Shown here: positions 45,601-54,883 of the stretch, one piece after another
Numbering within the stretch: position 1 is the first letter of the stretch
Layout of the letters: each line of letters starts with the position of its first letter
NCBI GenBank assembly: GCA_943333275.1
Contig: CALQSQ010000030.1
Location: 1-55,492 of the forward strand
DNA length: 55,492 nucleotides
Direction: 5' to 3'
Source: Akkermansia muciniphila
GTDB lineage: Bacteria > Verrucomicrobiota > Verrucomicrobiia > Verrucomicrobiales > V1-33
Made by a program: the position numbers and the translations under genes
Notes under the pieces: model-generated
Databases searched by the model: none
The model's input: the letters and a program-made list of their open reading frames with translations, nothing else
What the model was told of the DNA's origin: nothing

Positions 45601-47628
45601 CGCGTCCGAATGCAGGAATTGGCAAAGGGGCGTGTGACACTCCAAAATGATCTTTCCAATGCTTACACCGAACTCGTCGAACGGCTTACTTGGCTCAAAC
45701 TGAAGGAGACATTAGACAAAGACCGGGGCCTCATGTCTGCACTCCAGCAATACATGGCGGCGATACGCGGGATCGGTGCTGGAACTGGAATTCGTGCCGT
45801 TCGCTACCGACAGGACGCTCGCAAGGCAATGGCCCGTGCGAATCAAGCCATCCGCTGCTGGATCATGCCACACTGGCGGGTATCGGAGAGCCTTCCTTCA
45901 GAGTTGGCGCTGTTCGATCTTGTGATCGTTGATGAGGCATCACAAAGCGACTTGTGGGCACTGCCTGCAATGTTGCGAGCCAAGAAACTCCTCGTCGTGG
46001 GAGATAACAAGCAGGTAAGCCCAAGCGCCGTTGGGGTGAAGGAAGCGGACATCCGCCAGCTTCATACCCGCTTCCTCCGCAATCTGCCATTTGGCGATGT
46101 TCTCAGTCCAGAGAAGTCCGTCTATGATCTCGCCAGTGTGATGTTTGCATCCGATCTGATTCGCCTGCGGGAACATTTCCGCTGCGTGGAGCCGATTATC
46201 GAGTTTTCAAATCGCCTTTGCTACAACGGCGAGGTCAGATGCCTCCGAGTTCCAAAAGCATCGGAGCGCATTACGCCTCCGTTGGTGGATGTATTCGTTC
46301 GCGGTGGGGCTAGGGAAGGCAGAGGCAAGGTGAACCGTATCGAAGCGCAAGCCATCGTGGATGAGATCAAAGTCATCACCGGCACACCACGCCACCAAGG
46401 CCGAACCATTGGCGTTGTCTCGCTACTCGGAGGAGATCAGGCCAAATACATTTTCGAACTGCTGATCACGCAACTCGGCGAAGAGAAGATCATCGCCCAC
46501 AAGATTCGTTGTGGTGATGCCATGACCTTTCAAGGGCGCGAAGCTGACATCGTGTTTATCTCCATGGTTTCCGATGGCGACTCCGTGCGAGCGCTGAGCG
46601 GCGAGATGTATGAGCAGCGGTTCAATGTTGCGGTTTCCCGTGCCAAAGACCGTCTCTACCTTTTCCGAAGTTTCCGCCGCGAAGACCTCAAAGAGCACGA
46701 TCTGCGGGCACAACTGGTCAACCATTTCCAGAACCCCCTGCGACGAGACACCGAGAAGAAAGGACGAGACCTCTGTGAGTCGGATTTCGAGCGTGCTGTT
46801 TATGATCGGCTGAATGAAGCAGGCTACCGCATCTTGCCGCAAGTCGCAGCAGGGGGCTATCGGATTGACCTCGTTATCGAGGGTTCAGGCGGAAGACGCC
46901 TGGCTGTGGAGTGCGACGGAGATCAATACCACGGCCCCGATGTGTGGATGGAAGACCTGCAACGGCAGCGCACATTGGAGCGCGCCGGTTGGACTTTCTG
47001 GCGTTGCTGGGGATCGAGCTTCCTCAGAGACCCGGATTCCTGCATGGCTGACTTGTTCGCAGTCCTCAATAGCCACGGCATTGAAGCCATCGGCGGACTC
47101 GCTGCTGATCTCTCCGATGTAGTCGAGTATCGCGAAGTTGGCGTTCAGGAGAGCGCAGAAGCCCATACCGATAAGCCAACCGATGATGCCACTGACGATA
47201 AGGAGCATGTCAATTCATTTCCGAAAATGGCGGACGAACCAGTGAACGGGCACACTGAAACCGTATTAGTTACATCAAGGCTGCCGCGCCGGGGACAGTT
47301 AAGACAGCTTGATCTGCCGCTATCTGCTGATAGCGAAATTGCTCTTAAGAAAAAGGAAGAAGACCGAAAACTGTTGTCAGTTGAGATCGGTGATTTCGTT
47401 CGCTATTTTTTTACTGATGAACCAGATGACATCTCAGCTGTTACGCTGGTCGGGGGGTGCTCGAATCCAGAGATGCGCACCATCAATGATAAAACTGCTG
47501 TCGGGCAGGCACTTCTTGGTATGAGCGCGAGCGAAGAACGAGATGCGGAGTTGCCAGCCGGCAAACGTACTTTGAAAGTCGTCGATATAGTGAAATCGAC
47601 ACGTCCGAAGAATGAGGGCACGGTCTGA
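42628..47628 (+). CDS. SF1 helicase - PD-(D/E)XK (Vsr/MTES_1575-like) nuclease - GreA/B-like C-terminal domain fusion
   Basis: This 1666-aa protein has an unassigned N-terminal 380 residues, then a UPF1/DNA2-like SF1 helicase. Walker A is GPPGTGKTHT (about 406-415), Walker B VIVDEASQSD (about 1098), motif III VVGDNKQVSPS and motif VI RFNVAVSRAKDRLYLF. A long helical insertion (about 470-1050) separates the two halves. At about 1375-1480 is a small nuclease with ESDFERAVYDRL, GYRIDLVI and AVECDGDQYHGPDVW, a PD-(D/E)XK arrangement as in Vsr-like domains. At about 1585-1660 is a segment (VEIGDFVRYFFTDEPDD, later AVGQALLGM and LPAGKRTLKVVDI) that closely follows the C-terminal domain of GreA/GreB. 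Helicase-nuclease fusions of this kind are known single-gene anti-phage candidates. Base composition looks less GC-rich than its neighbours, suggesting transfer. Confidence 0.85.
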   Translation: MPLSTQQQRLVSMLDYLEQWDKLNRTPTFDVAAHQGLVIWQNELKDLPGFHLESADATGEVWMEVERLRPAKPPVPVAALVPWLIIPDDPTKEPRSRETLPNPEVPEKPLRFDKSAILQSHFAAYLSGPWSKWSVAEAPRRKSISIYDKLFNLLQTIETEGAETALELVWGIGVALWQTDKHRVRYPLLSQLVEIDPIGTDMALRIRPREVPLLLEADIYVALENPGLPAFERAARTILDHPDCHITPFDESSFEQVLTGAAGTLDRRARYWPRESDYEPGKLPSAADSLTVTNTWVVFARRKGTNFLIEDVRRLRAKVETEPVPSGAPTVLVEDPEGEAPTRVTRGWRGLSSAGFQGGWSSSGTTSVGQNPLPSGELYFPKPFNAEQVQIIDRLENAAGVVVQGPPGTGKTHTIANVICHYLAEGKRVLVTSKGESALAVLRDQLPAPIQHLTVSLLTSERDGLKQLEQSVSKITTVITSLNPGEVQKEIGRCRSRIDQLHQRITDIDRELGDWAKKNIDSAPASLGGLKPAEMARCVVDMAATYQWFPDALDSRPAHEPSFSHDDINGLREARVRAGVDLIYLATPLPNTASIPTSSEAGELHRSLIEMETITETLDEQTIPKLKAPSRDVLSEPAKLRQLLENAERVAKLLRDAARIRRTLSDKWVDWLRSNFEARQQAKPVFAVVLQKRSEIQALIETRRQFIGVAIEWEDDWDADDDLFAAVQNAAASRSPFGLLPFGKKTARERFQRVRLNGLLPKELTDWKWIETHIVVRRQIRVVAYGWNTLAAECPSPILPTQPAEALRKSEDLIEQITQAERWVTELAPNLANEVQIVFADVKSDGVVDDPDRMERLADAIDLRVRRKRLEDARHHADALLVMFRKSSLPCFQCAASFVSEKLGNAVYDSLAIEKEWQNIASEFERLRSLQPDFETIWSASQLIESNGAPVWAKQLREMPEVPNQVNVLPDDWSAAWKWRRQFGHLLQIDGRVRMQELAKGRVTLQNDLSNAYTELVERLTWLKLKETLDKDRGLMSALQQYMAAIRGIGAGTGIRAVRYRQDARKAMARANQAIRCWIMPHWRVSESLPSELALFDLVIVDEASQSDLWALPAMLRAKKLLVVGDNKQVSPSAVGVKEADIRQLHTRFLRNLPFGDVLSPEKSVYDLASVMFASDLIRLREHFRCVEPIIEFSNRLCYNGEVRCLRVPKASERITPPLVDVFVRGGAREGRGKVNRIEAQAIVDEIKVITGTPRHQGRTIGVVSLLGGDQAKYIFELLITQLGEEKIIAHKIRCGDAMTFQGREADIVFISMVSDGDSVRALSGEMYEQRFNVAVSRAKDRLYLFRSFRREDLKEHDLRAQLVNHFQNPLRRDTEKKGRDLCESDFERAVYDRLNEAGYRILPQVAAGGYRIDLVIEGSGGRRLAVECDGDQYHGPDVWMEDLQRQRTLERAGWTFWRCWGSSFLRDPDSCMADLFAVLNSHGIEAIGGLAADLSDVVEYREVGVQESAEAHTDKPTDDATDDKEHVNSFPKMADEPVNGHTETVLVTSRLPRRGQLRQLDLPLSADSEIALKKKEEDRKLLSVEIGDFVRYFFTDEPDDISAVTLVGGCSNPEMRTINDKTAVGQALLGMSASEERDAELPAGKRTLKVVDIVKSTRPKNEGTV

Positions 47629-48137
47629 TAGTGTAACGTGCGAAAAGGTGGCTGGGCAAGAATCGTGCCAGCTGTCGCGGTTGCCTCCTTTCAAGATGAC
47701 TGGGCGGTTTATTGAGAAAACGGGGGGTGTGCGCTCGCGGCCCCGCTCGCCCCGCAGCGAAGGACTTTGCCCCCTGCCGGGGTGTTTGATAGGGGGGCGG
47801 CCTGCTTCAGTGGAACAGAATCTTAAACCCCGCCTGCTCGAAATGATGGTCGCCGGTGAGAGCCTCGCGGAGGTGTTGCTGGCGCATGGCTGCAAAGCTC
47901 AGGCAGTCGGTCATTTGCCAGTCTTTGTCGCGATGCCGCCAGCGCATTGCGCAAGTGGCGGAAGGCTTGGTGGTGAGAGGAAGCACGCCCATCTTTTTGA
48001 TAACAAGGAAGGTGGGGCTTCGGCCCCAGTCTGGTCCCTCCCCTTTCCTTCTGGCAGGCACCGCCCGCACACCTCACTGCCCCGGGAACCCAGAATAACA
48101 CTGGCAAGGTGGGCAGACGTGGCTATGTCACTGCTGC
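47629..48137. other. Intergenic stretch after the helicase gene
   Basis: The 509 bases between the helicase gene and asnS contain no intact gene. The only recognisable content is the remnant of a PIN-domain toxin on the minus strand. The rest is GC-rich sequence without clear signals, including no obvious terminator. Confidence 0.55.
47807..47947 (-). pseudogene. C-terminal remnant of a VapC-like PIN-domain toxin
   Basis: The last 46 codons read as RDKDWQMTDCLSFAAM (part), then REALTGDHHFEQAGFKIL before the stop. This is the typical end of type II toxin-antitoxin PIN ribonucleases, with the TDC and GDHHF acidic residues kept. Upstream the same frame loses resemblance, and the N-terminal half (with the first catalytic Asp) is missing; asnS begins within 200 bases. 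No antitoxin gene is seen. Confidence 0.7.
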
Positions 48138-49508
48138 ATGTCCAGCCTTACCCGCACTCCTGTTCTCGCCGCGCTGCAATCCACCCAGGCCGTTGAATCG
48201 ATTCTCGTCTCCGGATGGGTGCGAACGCGGCGTGATTCCAAGGCCTTTTCCTTTTTGGAAATCAACGATGGTTCGTGCCTGCGGGGTTTGCAGGTCGTGG
48301 CGGATGCCGGGATTCCGGGATCGGAGCATCTGGCGAAAATGACGACCGGGGCCAGCATTTCCGTGGTGGGGAAACTGGTGCCCTCGCAGGGAGGGGGGCA
48401 GTCGTGGGAGGTGCAGGCGGCGGAATTGCGATTGCTGGGGGAGGCGGATGAGACGTATCCGCTGCAGAAGAAAGGACACACCCCGGAATTCATGCGGAGC
48501 ATCGCGCATCTGCGGCCGCGCTCGAATCTTTACGGGGCGGTCTTTCGCATCCGCAGCAGGATGGCGTTTGCGGTGCATGCGTTTTTTCAGGAGCGCGGAT
48601 TTGTCTATGTGCACACGCCCATCGTCACGGCGAGCGATTGCGAGGGCGCGGGGGAGATGTTTCGCGTGACCACGCTGCCCACGGGGGAGGCGGATTTTGC
48701 GAAGGATTTTTTTGGGAAACAATCGTTTCTCACCGTGAGCGGACAGTTGGAGGCGGAGACGTTCGCCTGTGCACTGAGCAATGTTTATACCTTCGGCCCC
48801 ACCTTCCGGGCGGAGAATTCCAATACGACCCGGCATGCCGCGGAGTTCTGGATGATCGAGCCGGAAATGGCGTTCACAGATCTGGAGGGGGACATGGCGA
48901 TGGCCGAGGCGCAGGTGAAATACATGGTGCAGTATGCGCTGGACCACTGCACCGAGGATTTGGAGTTTCTCAATAAATTCATCGACAAGGAACTGCTGCA
49001 ACGCCTGAAATTTGTAGCGGAACGGCCGTTCCAGCGTGTCACCTATGACGATGCCGTGGAGATTCTCACGAAATCCGGCCATGCCTTCGAATACCCTGTC
49101 TCCTGGGGACTCAACCTCCAGAGCGAACACGAACGCTACCTCACGGAAAAACATTTCCAGTGCCCGGTCACCGTTTACAATTACCCGAGGGAGATCAAGC
49201 CGTTCTACATGCGACTGAACGACGACGGGCGCACCGTCACGGCCATGGATGTGCTGGTGCCGGGCATCGGCGAACTCATCGGCGGCAGCCAGCGTGAGGA
49301 ACGTCTTGATGTCCTGCTGGCCAACCTCCAGCAGCACGGCCTCAGCGAGCAGGACTACTGGTGGTATGTGGACCTGCGCCGCTACGGCAGCGTCCCGCAC
49401 GCCGGATATGGCATGGGGTTTGAAAGATTCCTCATGTTCGTCACCGGTGTCTCCAACATCCGCGATGTCATCCCGTTCGCACGCACCCCCGGCAGCGCGG
49501 AATTTTAA
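48138..49508 (+). CDS. asnS: Asparaginyl-tRNA synthetase
   Basis: This 456-aa class IIb aminoacyl-tRNA synthetase charges tRNA-Asn with asparagine. The N-terminal OB-fold anticodon-binding domain includes [20 protein letters not shown] (about 24-43). The catalytic domain carries [17 protein letters not shown] (motif 1 region), [20 protein letters not shown] (motif 2) and [15 protein letters not shown] (motif 3). Length and motifs are those of AsnRS rather than AspRS. The ATG at 48138 matches the family start. It begins a plus-strand run with apt, holA and the CxxCxxCC gene. Confidence 0.96.
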   Translation: MSSLTRTPVLAALQSTQAVESILVSGWVRTRRDSKAFSFLEINDGSCLRGLQVVADAGIPGSEHLAKMTTGASISVVGKLVPSQGGGQSWEVQAAELRLLGEADETYPLQKKGHTPEFMRSIAHLRPRSNLYGAVFRIRSRMAFAVHAFFQERGFVYVHTPIVTASDCEGAGEMFRVTTLPTGEADFAKDFFGKQSFLTVSGQLEAETFACALSNVYTFGPTFRAENSNTTRHAAEFWMIEPEMAFTDLEGDMAMAEAQVKYMVQYALDHCTEDLEFLNKFIDKELLQRLKFVAERPFQRVTYDDAVEILTKSGHAFEYPVSWGLNLQSEHERYLTEKHFQCPVTVYNYPREIKPFYMRLNDDGRTVTAMDVLVPGIGELIGGSQREERLDVLLANLQQHGLSEQDYWWYVDLRRYGSVPHAGYGMGFERFLMFVTGVSNIRDVIPFARTPGSAEF

Positions 49509-49529
49509 ATTTCCAACATTCCACACCCC

Positions 49530-50063
49530 ATGAACGCAACCACTCTCGCCCAGCTTCAATCCGGCATCCGCGATGTCCCGAACTTCCCCAAACCCGGAGT
49601 CGTCTTCAAGGACATCACACCCTTGCTCGCGGACCCGGCCCTGCTGCGACTCTCCCTGGACGCCCTGCAGGAAACGATGGGCGACCAGAAAATTGACAAG
49701 GTCGTGGCGATCGATGCGCGGGGATTCCTCTTTGCTGGAGCCATCGCGGAACGTCTCGGAGTCGGCCTCGTTCCGGTGCGCAAGAAGGGGAAACTTCCCT
49801 ATACCACCAGGTCCGTTTCGTATGATCTGGAGTACGGCTCCAACACCATCGAGATCCATGAGGATGCCATCAAGCCAGGCGAACGCATTTGGATCATCGA
49901 TGATGTGCTGGCAACCGGAGGGACCGCCGCCGCCGCGGCCCACCTCATTGCCGGGTGCGGTGGCAAACTGCTGGGCATGTCATTCCTGATCGAGTTAAGT
50001 TTCCTCGAGGGCCGGAAATACCTTCCAGAAGGAGTTCCCGCGTTTGGAGTGCTGGTATATTAG
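49530..50063 (+). CDS. apt: Adenine phosphoribosyltransferase
   Basis: This 177-aa purine-salvage enzyme makes AMP from adenine and PRPP. The family start IRDVPNFPKPGVVFKDITP (about 13-31) and the PRPP-binding loop WIIDDVLATGGTAAAA (about 127-142) are intact, and the length is standard. It lies 21 bases after asnS and 26 before holA, consistent with a shared transcript. Confidence 0.96.
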   Translation: MNATTLAQLQSGIRDVPNFPKPGVVFKDITPLLADPALLRLSLDALQETMGDQKIDKVVAIDARGFLFAGAIAERLGVGLVPVRKKGKLPYTTRSVSYDLEYGSNTIEIHEDAIKPGERIWIIDDVLATGGTAAAAAHLIAGCGGKLLGMSFLIELSFLEGRKYLPEGVPAFGVLVY

Positions 50064-50089
50064 GAACACCTTTCCCGAATATTCATTTC

Positions 50090-51247
50090 ATGCCCGCCAA
50101 ACCCAAAGCCGCCGCCGCCGACAACATCTGGGCCTTCATCGGCACGGATGATTTGAAGGTCAAGGAAGCCGCACAGCTGCTGACGAAAAAACTGGTAAGC
50201 CCGGACAATGCCGATTTCGGTCTGGAGGTGATCGAGGGTGCGGCGGATAACATCGAACATGCGCTGCGCCTGATCCGGAACACGGCGGAAGCATTGCAAA
50301 CGGTGCCTTTTTTCGGCGGTGACAAGGTGGTGTGGCTCAAAGGTGCGACCTTCCTGGCGGACACGGTGGTGGGGAGATCGGAAAGGACTCTGGAAGCGTT
50401 GGAGGAGCTGGGAACAATCCTTCAACACGGGCTGCCTCCGGACATCAAATTCATCCTCACGGCCACCGACGTCGACAAACGGCGGGGCTTTTTCAATACG
50501 CTCAAGAAGGTGGTCCAGCTTGAGGTGCATGATGTCGTGGACACCAGCAGACCCGGCTGGGAGGAACTCGTCATGGAAGTGGTGGGCGAGCGTGCGAGGG
50601 AGTGGAAAATGGAGTTTGAGCAGGAGGCACTGATTCTTTTCGTGATGCTTGCGGGCGAGCACACGCGGCAGATTGATAACGAATTGGAAAAGCTCGACCT
50701 CTTCGTCGGCAAAGGCCGCGCCATCACCCCGGATGATGTTCGTCAGATCGTGGCGCAAACGCGCCAGGGGATTGTGTGGGAGCTTGGCAATGCCCTCGGA
50801 GTGCGCGATCTACCAAGGGCACTCAATGTGCTGCGGCTCCTGCTGGAACAGGGGGAATCGGCCATCGGTGTCCTGCTGGCGGCGATTGTGCCGCGCCTGC
50901 GCAGTCTTTCCCAAGCCCGGGAGCTGGCCGAAAACTACGGCGTGAAACTCACCTCGTCCTACGCGCAATACGTCAAGCTACTGGAAAGACTCCCTGAGGA
51001 AATTCTCGAATCCATTCCGAAGAAAAAAGATGGCTCGGGTGTGAATGCCTATCCCCTCTACATGGCGGCCCAGGAAATGGGCAACTACTCTGCCGCCGAA
51101 TTGCGTGCAGCCCTGGAGGAATCTCTCAACGCGAACCGCCGGCTCGTCACGAGCGGTTTGGATCCGGACGTGATCCTCAACCAGTTGCTCATCCGCATCC
51201 TCACCCGCCCCGCCCGACGCCTCGCTCCCAAAGCCGCGCATGCCTGA
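50090..51247 (+). CDS. holA: DNA polymerase III subunit delta
   Basis: This 385-aa protein is the delta subunit of the clamp loader, which opens the sliding beta clamp. It shows the family pattern: an opening FIGTDDLKVKEAA, then VPFFGGDKVVWLKG (about 80-95), KFILTATDVDKRRGFF, and the helical C-terminal domain with EHTRQIDNELEKLDLFVG and LGNALGVRDLPRALN. The open frame extends 45 codons further upstream into apt, but the ATG at 50090 after the apt stop is the sensible start. Its end overlaps the next gene by 8 bases. Confidence 0.92.
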   Translation: MPAKPKAAAADNIWAFIGTDDLKVKEAAQLLTKKLVSPDNADFGLEVIEGAADNIEHALRLIRNTAEALQTVPFFGGDKVVWLKGATFLADTVVGRSERTLEALEELGTILQHGLPPDIKFILTATDVDKRRGFFNTLKKVVQLEVHDVVDTSRPGWEELVMEVVGERAREWKMEFEQEALILFVMLAGEHTRQIDNELEKLDLFVGKGRAITPDDVRQIVAQTRQGIVWELGNALGVRDLPRALNVLRLLLEQGESAIGVLLAAIVPRLRSLSQARELAENYGVKLTSSYAQYVKLLERLPEEILESIPKKKDGSGVNAYPLYMAAQEMGNYSAAELRAALEESLNANRRLVTSGLDPDVILNQLLIRILTRPARRLAPKAAHA

Positions 51248-51605
51248 CCTCCCCGATGTCCCTCCAGGCAAGGAAATCTATTTCCAATGCCAGCGCTGTG
51301 CCAACTGCTGCAAATGGCCGGGCGATGTCGTGGTGTGGGAGAGCGAGGTGGACCGCATCGCGGCTTTTCTAAACGTGGAGGTGCAGGAATTCGTTGAAAC
51401 ATTCACGCGCCTGCGCGCCAATCGCACCGGTCTTTCCCTCGCTGAAAAGCCCAATGGTGAATGCATCTTCCTGGTTGGCAGCGCCTGCTCCATCAACGCC
51501 GTCAAGCCGGAGCAGTGCCGCGATTTCCCCAACAAATGGAACTTCCCCGGCTGGCGCGACCGCTGCGAGGCAGTGCCGGTGCTGCGGGATCGCACGGTCG
51601 TCTGA
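51240..51605 (+). CDS. YkgJ-family cysteine-cluster protein
   Basis: This 121-aa protein has the CQRCANCCKW cluster near residue 17, a central CIFL, a CSINAVKPEQC segment and a final RDFPNKW motif. This is the zinc- or iron-binding cysteine pattern of the YkgJ/CxxCxxCC family, whose biochemical role is not settled. It overlaps holA by 8 bases and converges on the kinase gene at 51617 with 11 bases between. Confidence 0.88.
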   Translation: MPDLPDVPPGKEIYFQCQRCANCCKWPGDVVVWESEVDRIAAFLNVEVQEFVETFTRLRANRTGLSLAEKPNGECIFLVGSACSINAVKPEQCRDFPNKWNFPGWRDRCEAVPVLRDRTVV

Positions 51606-51616
51606 TAAGCCAGTGT

Positions 51617-54600
51617 TTACGGCTTCACAACTGCCACAAGCTTGATGCCACCGAGCAGCAAATCCGAACTCGCATTCGCCGTGTTGTGCAGGGAGATCGC
51701 CAGCAAATGCGGGCCGGGGGCAAGTGATCCGGCGATGGGAAACTGAAGTTCCAGTCCATCATTGTGACCGCTCATGGTCTGCATGGCGGGCAACAGATAG
51801 CCCTCGGGACCGGGTTCCACATTGTCCCGCAGAACCTCCCTCCCGTCCAGATAAACCACGATGCCATCGTCGCGCCAGCAGCGCAGCACCAGATGTGATG
51901 CCTCGGCATCCGTCGTGAAGGCATGGCGAAAATAAGCCGTGTGCCGGTGCGAGCCCTCAACCGGTTTGCCAATGTCCACACCCACCTTGAAGGCGTCGCT
52001 GTAACCAAATCCTCCCATGCCCCCGGCGTTTTGTTTCCATGAAGTGTCGTCAAAATCTGGAAGGAAAAATTTTCGATGGAAATCCGGAACCGTGTCCGCC
52101 GGATCCTTGCCGTCCTGCGGATGCAGCCATCTCCATGCGGCGCTGGCAGGAACCAAGACCGTTTCCGTTTCGCTGCCGGACTTTGCATTCATTTGTTCCA
52201 TCAGACGCGCAGCCTCCTCCTTACGGCCTGCAGCCTGGTAGCAATCGAGCATCGTTTTCATCGCCTGCGGCAGGATGGAATTGGGCGTCGATTTCAGTCC
52301 CCGCGCGATCCGGAGTGTTTCCTCCTGGAGTTTCACCGCCTCATCGTGCTGGGCGTTGGCGCTGTAGGCCAGCGCAAGATCCTGCCTGGCCGCAAGACAT
52401 TTTAAATCATCTTCGCCGTGGCTTTCCAGCCATTGGGCCAGCATTTCTTTTCGCAGATCCACGACCTCCGCGGTTTTTCCGGCGCGTTCGTAGTCATGCA
52501 GCAGATCATTCCTCACCCACAGCGTGTCGCCATGCTGTGCGCCGCGCACGCGGACGAGGATGGGCAGGATCTGTGATCGAAGCCAGAGCGCCTCGTCAAA
52601 GCGTTGCGCCTCCGCATATGAGAGGGCCAGGCGGGCCTTGGCGCCGAGCGTATCGTAATGTTCGGGGCCAAGAAAATCCTCACTCAGCCTGGAAATTTCC
52701 GCGCGCATCTCCAACGCCTTCGCTTTCTGTCCGTTGAGGTCGTAGGCGGTGGCGAGACTGGATTTGACCCACAACGTATCCATGTGTTTTTCACCCTGCG
52801 CCGCGAGCATTCTTGGCAGCAAATTTTCCAGTAACTTCAGTGCCTGATCCGTCTCACCCGCCTCCGTGAGATAACCGGCCTGCTTGGCCAGCGAAGCAAG
52901 CGTGAACGGGTGCTCCGGACCATTCACCTCCCGGGCAAGTTCAATCACTTTTTCCTGTGACAAACTCCGGCCGCGTGGGTCATCCACATGGGCCGCAGCG
53001 GCGCTCATGGCCCGGATCGTCACGGGATGCCTGGTTCCCAGTGTCTGGATGCAAAGCGGCAGCAGTTCGTCGTCCAATTTTCTTGCCTCCCCACCCCGCT
53101 GGGAATCGTTGTAGGCCACTGCCAAAAAATGCATCTGCTCCAGCGTCTGCGGACTCTGCAATCCGGGATTGATCCGTCCCATTTGCAGTGCCTTCTCCTG
53201 CAGGGACAGCGCCTCCTCCTTTTGTCCGAAAAACCAGAGCGTCCTTCCCAAATCCCCCATGGCCTTGCTGATCTGCTGGGGATTGGGCGGAGACCTTTCC
53301 TGCCACCATTTCAGGACCTCCCGCTGCAATGCCACGGCCTCCGCGCGGCGATTGGCAAAATCATAACTCCACCCCAGGTCGGCCAGCGCCGCGATATAAT
53401 CCCGTCGATCCGGTCCCGGATGTTCACCATAATAATCCCGCACTCTTTCCTGCAGCGGAATGGCCTTCGCCACTTGACCGAGGGCGGCATAGGCACTGCC
53501 CAGGGCGGCCTGCATTTTCGCCCGGCGGGCGGGATGGCTGGCCAGACTGGCGTCAACGACAGCGGCCGCGCGGTCCAGCGACTCCGCCACAGTAATACCT
53601 GCCGAATTGTGGGACGGGTCCGGGCTGCGCAACATGTCATTGAACATTTTCAAATAACCCTCCGCATCGGCGCGGGCCACTTCCTTTTCATCTCGTTCCC
53701 GCGCCACCTCACGCAACTGGTCCGCCAGGGCCTGCTCCGCCCTGATGGCACGGAACGCCAGCAGGGAACTCACGATCGTTCCGGTCACCAGCAGCAGGGA
53801 AATCGCGGTCGCCACACGCAACGCAACCTTGTGACGGCGGGCAAATTTCCGCAGACGATGTCCGGCACCCGGAGGAGTGGCGCTGACGGTTTCGTCGGCG
53901 AGGAAATGTTGGATATCCAGCGCGAAGGCATTGGCCGTTTCGTAACGGCGCGAGCGATCCTTGTCGATGGCCTTCATGACGATCCAGTCCAGATCCGGTT
54001 CCACCAGATGACGCAGCTTGTCCGGCTGCACGTGCCGCGCCGCCGCAATCGTCGTGCGCTCGTCACCCGCGACCGTGCTGAGTCGCGACGAGGGCCTGGG
54101 CGGCTCAACCTCGCGAATGATCCTGCGCATCTCATCGTATCCAGCCGAGACCAGCGACTGGGCATCGAATGGCGGGCGGCCGGTCAGCAGTTCATACAGG
54201 AGAATACCCAGCGCATAAATGTCGCTCCGGGTATCAATGTCCAATCCACTGAGCGCCGCCTGCTCCGGGCTCATGTAAACCGGGGTTCCAATGAACTGTT
54301 CGAACCGGGTGAAAAGCGTTTTGTCTGTAAGCCGGTTTTGGGTGGCTTTGGCGATACCGAAATCGATGACCTTGGGCACGGCCTTCATGCCGTGGAGCGT
54401 AACCATGACATTCGAGGGTTTGATATCGCGGTGGATGATGCCCTTCTGGTGCGCGTGATTGATGGCTGAACACACATCGGCAAAGAGCAGCAGACGTTCG
54501 CGGGTTCCCAGTTTTTGCTCGTCACAGAATTGCGTGATCGGCACCCCCTTCACCAGTTCCATGACAAAAAACGGACGACCGCTTTCCGTGCAACCCGCAT

Positions 54601-54883
54601 CATAGACCTGGGCAATGTTGGGATGATCCATCATCGCGAGCGCCTGCCGCTCCTGTTCAAACCTGCCCACCACCTCTCTGGTGTCCATCCCGGCCTTGAT
54701 AATTTTCAGCGCGACTCTTCGGCGGATCGGCTGCTGCTGCTCCGCCATCCAGACTGTGCCAAATCCGCCCTCGCCAATCTGCTGGAGCAGCTTATACGGA
54801 CCGATCAGGCTGCCCTGATGTTCGATTCCCGCCAGCGGTTGGCTCACCACCGTGATGTCGTCATCGTCGGTGTTTTCGTTCAT
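51617..54883 (-). CDS. Transmembrane Ser/Thr protein kinase with TPR and C-terminal beta-sandwich
   Basis: This 1088-aa kinase has IGEGGFGTVWMAEQ, the lysine in ALKIIKAG, HRDIKPSN (about 151), DFGIAKAT and GTPVYMSPEQAA, so it should be active. A membrane helix lies at about 351-378 (AISLLLVTGTIVSSLLAF). After it come some 500 residues of tetratricopeptide-like repeats, then a beta-sandwich at about 915-1088 (FDDTSWKQNAGGMGGFGYSD, later VLRCWRDDGIVVYLDGREV) resembling carbohydrate-binding folds. It lacks the zinc-ribbon start of the other two kinases. GGAG lies 7 bases from the ATG, a normal ribosome binding site. Its start overlaps the stop of a small upstream ORF by 4 bases. Confidence 0.93.
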   Translation of the reverse strand: MNENTDDDDITVVSQPLAGIEHQGSLIGPYKLLQQIGEGGFGTVWMAEQQQPIRRRVALKIIKAGMDTREVVGRFEQERQALAMMDHPNIAQVYDAGCTESGRPFFVMELVKGVPITQFCDEQKLGTRERLLLFADVCSAINHAHQKGIIHRDIKPSNVMVTLHGMKAVPKVIDFGIAKATQNRLTDKTLFTRFEQFIGTPVYMSPEQAALSGLDIDTRSDIYALGILLYELLTGRPPFDAQSLVSAGYDEMRRIIREVEPPRPSSRLSTVAGDERTTIAAARHVQPDKLRHLVEPDLDWIVMKAIDKDRSRRYETANAFALDIQHFLADETVSATPPGAGHRLRKFARRHKVALRVATAISLLLVTGTIVSSLLAFRAIRAEQALADQLREVARERDEKEVARADAEGYLKMFNDMLRSPDPSHNSAGITVAESLDRAAAVVDASLASHPARRAKMQAALGSAYAALGQVAKAIPLQERVRDYYGEHPGPDRRDYIAALADLGWSYDFANRRAEAVALQREVLKWWQERSPPNPQQISKAMGDLGRTLWFFGQKEEALSLQEKALQMGRINPGLQSPQTLEQMHFLAVAYNDSQRGGEARKLDDELLPLCIQTLGTRHPVTIRAMSAAAAHVDDPRGRSLSQEKVIELAREVNGPEHPFTLASLAKQAGYLTEAGETDQALKLLENLLPRMLAAQGEKHMDTLWVKSSLATAYDLNGQKAKALEMRAEISRLSEDFLGPEHYDTLGAKARLALSYAEAQRFDEALWLRSQILPILVRVRGAQHGDTLWVRNDLLHDYERAGKTAEVVDLRKEMLAQWLESHGEDDLKCLAARQDLALAYSANAQHDEAVKLQEETLRIARGLKSTPNSILPQAMKTMLDCYQAAGRKEEAARLMEQMNAKSGSETETVLVPASAAWRWLHPQDGKDPADTVPDFHRKFFLPDFDDTSWKQNAGGMGGFGYSDAFKVGVDIGKPVEGSHRHTAYFRHAFTTDAEASHLVLRCWRDDGIVVYLDGREVLRDNVEPGPEGYLLPAMQTMSGHNDGLELQFPIAGSLAPGPHLLAISLHNTANASSDLLLGGIKLVAVVKP

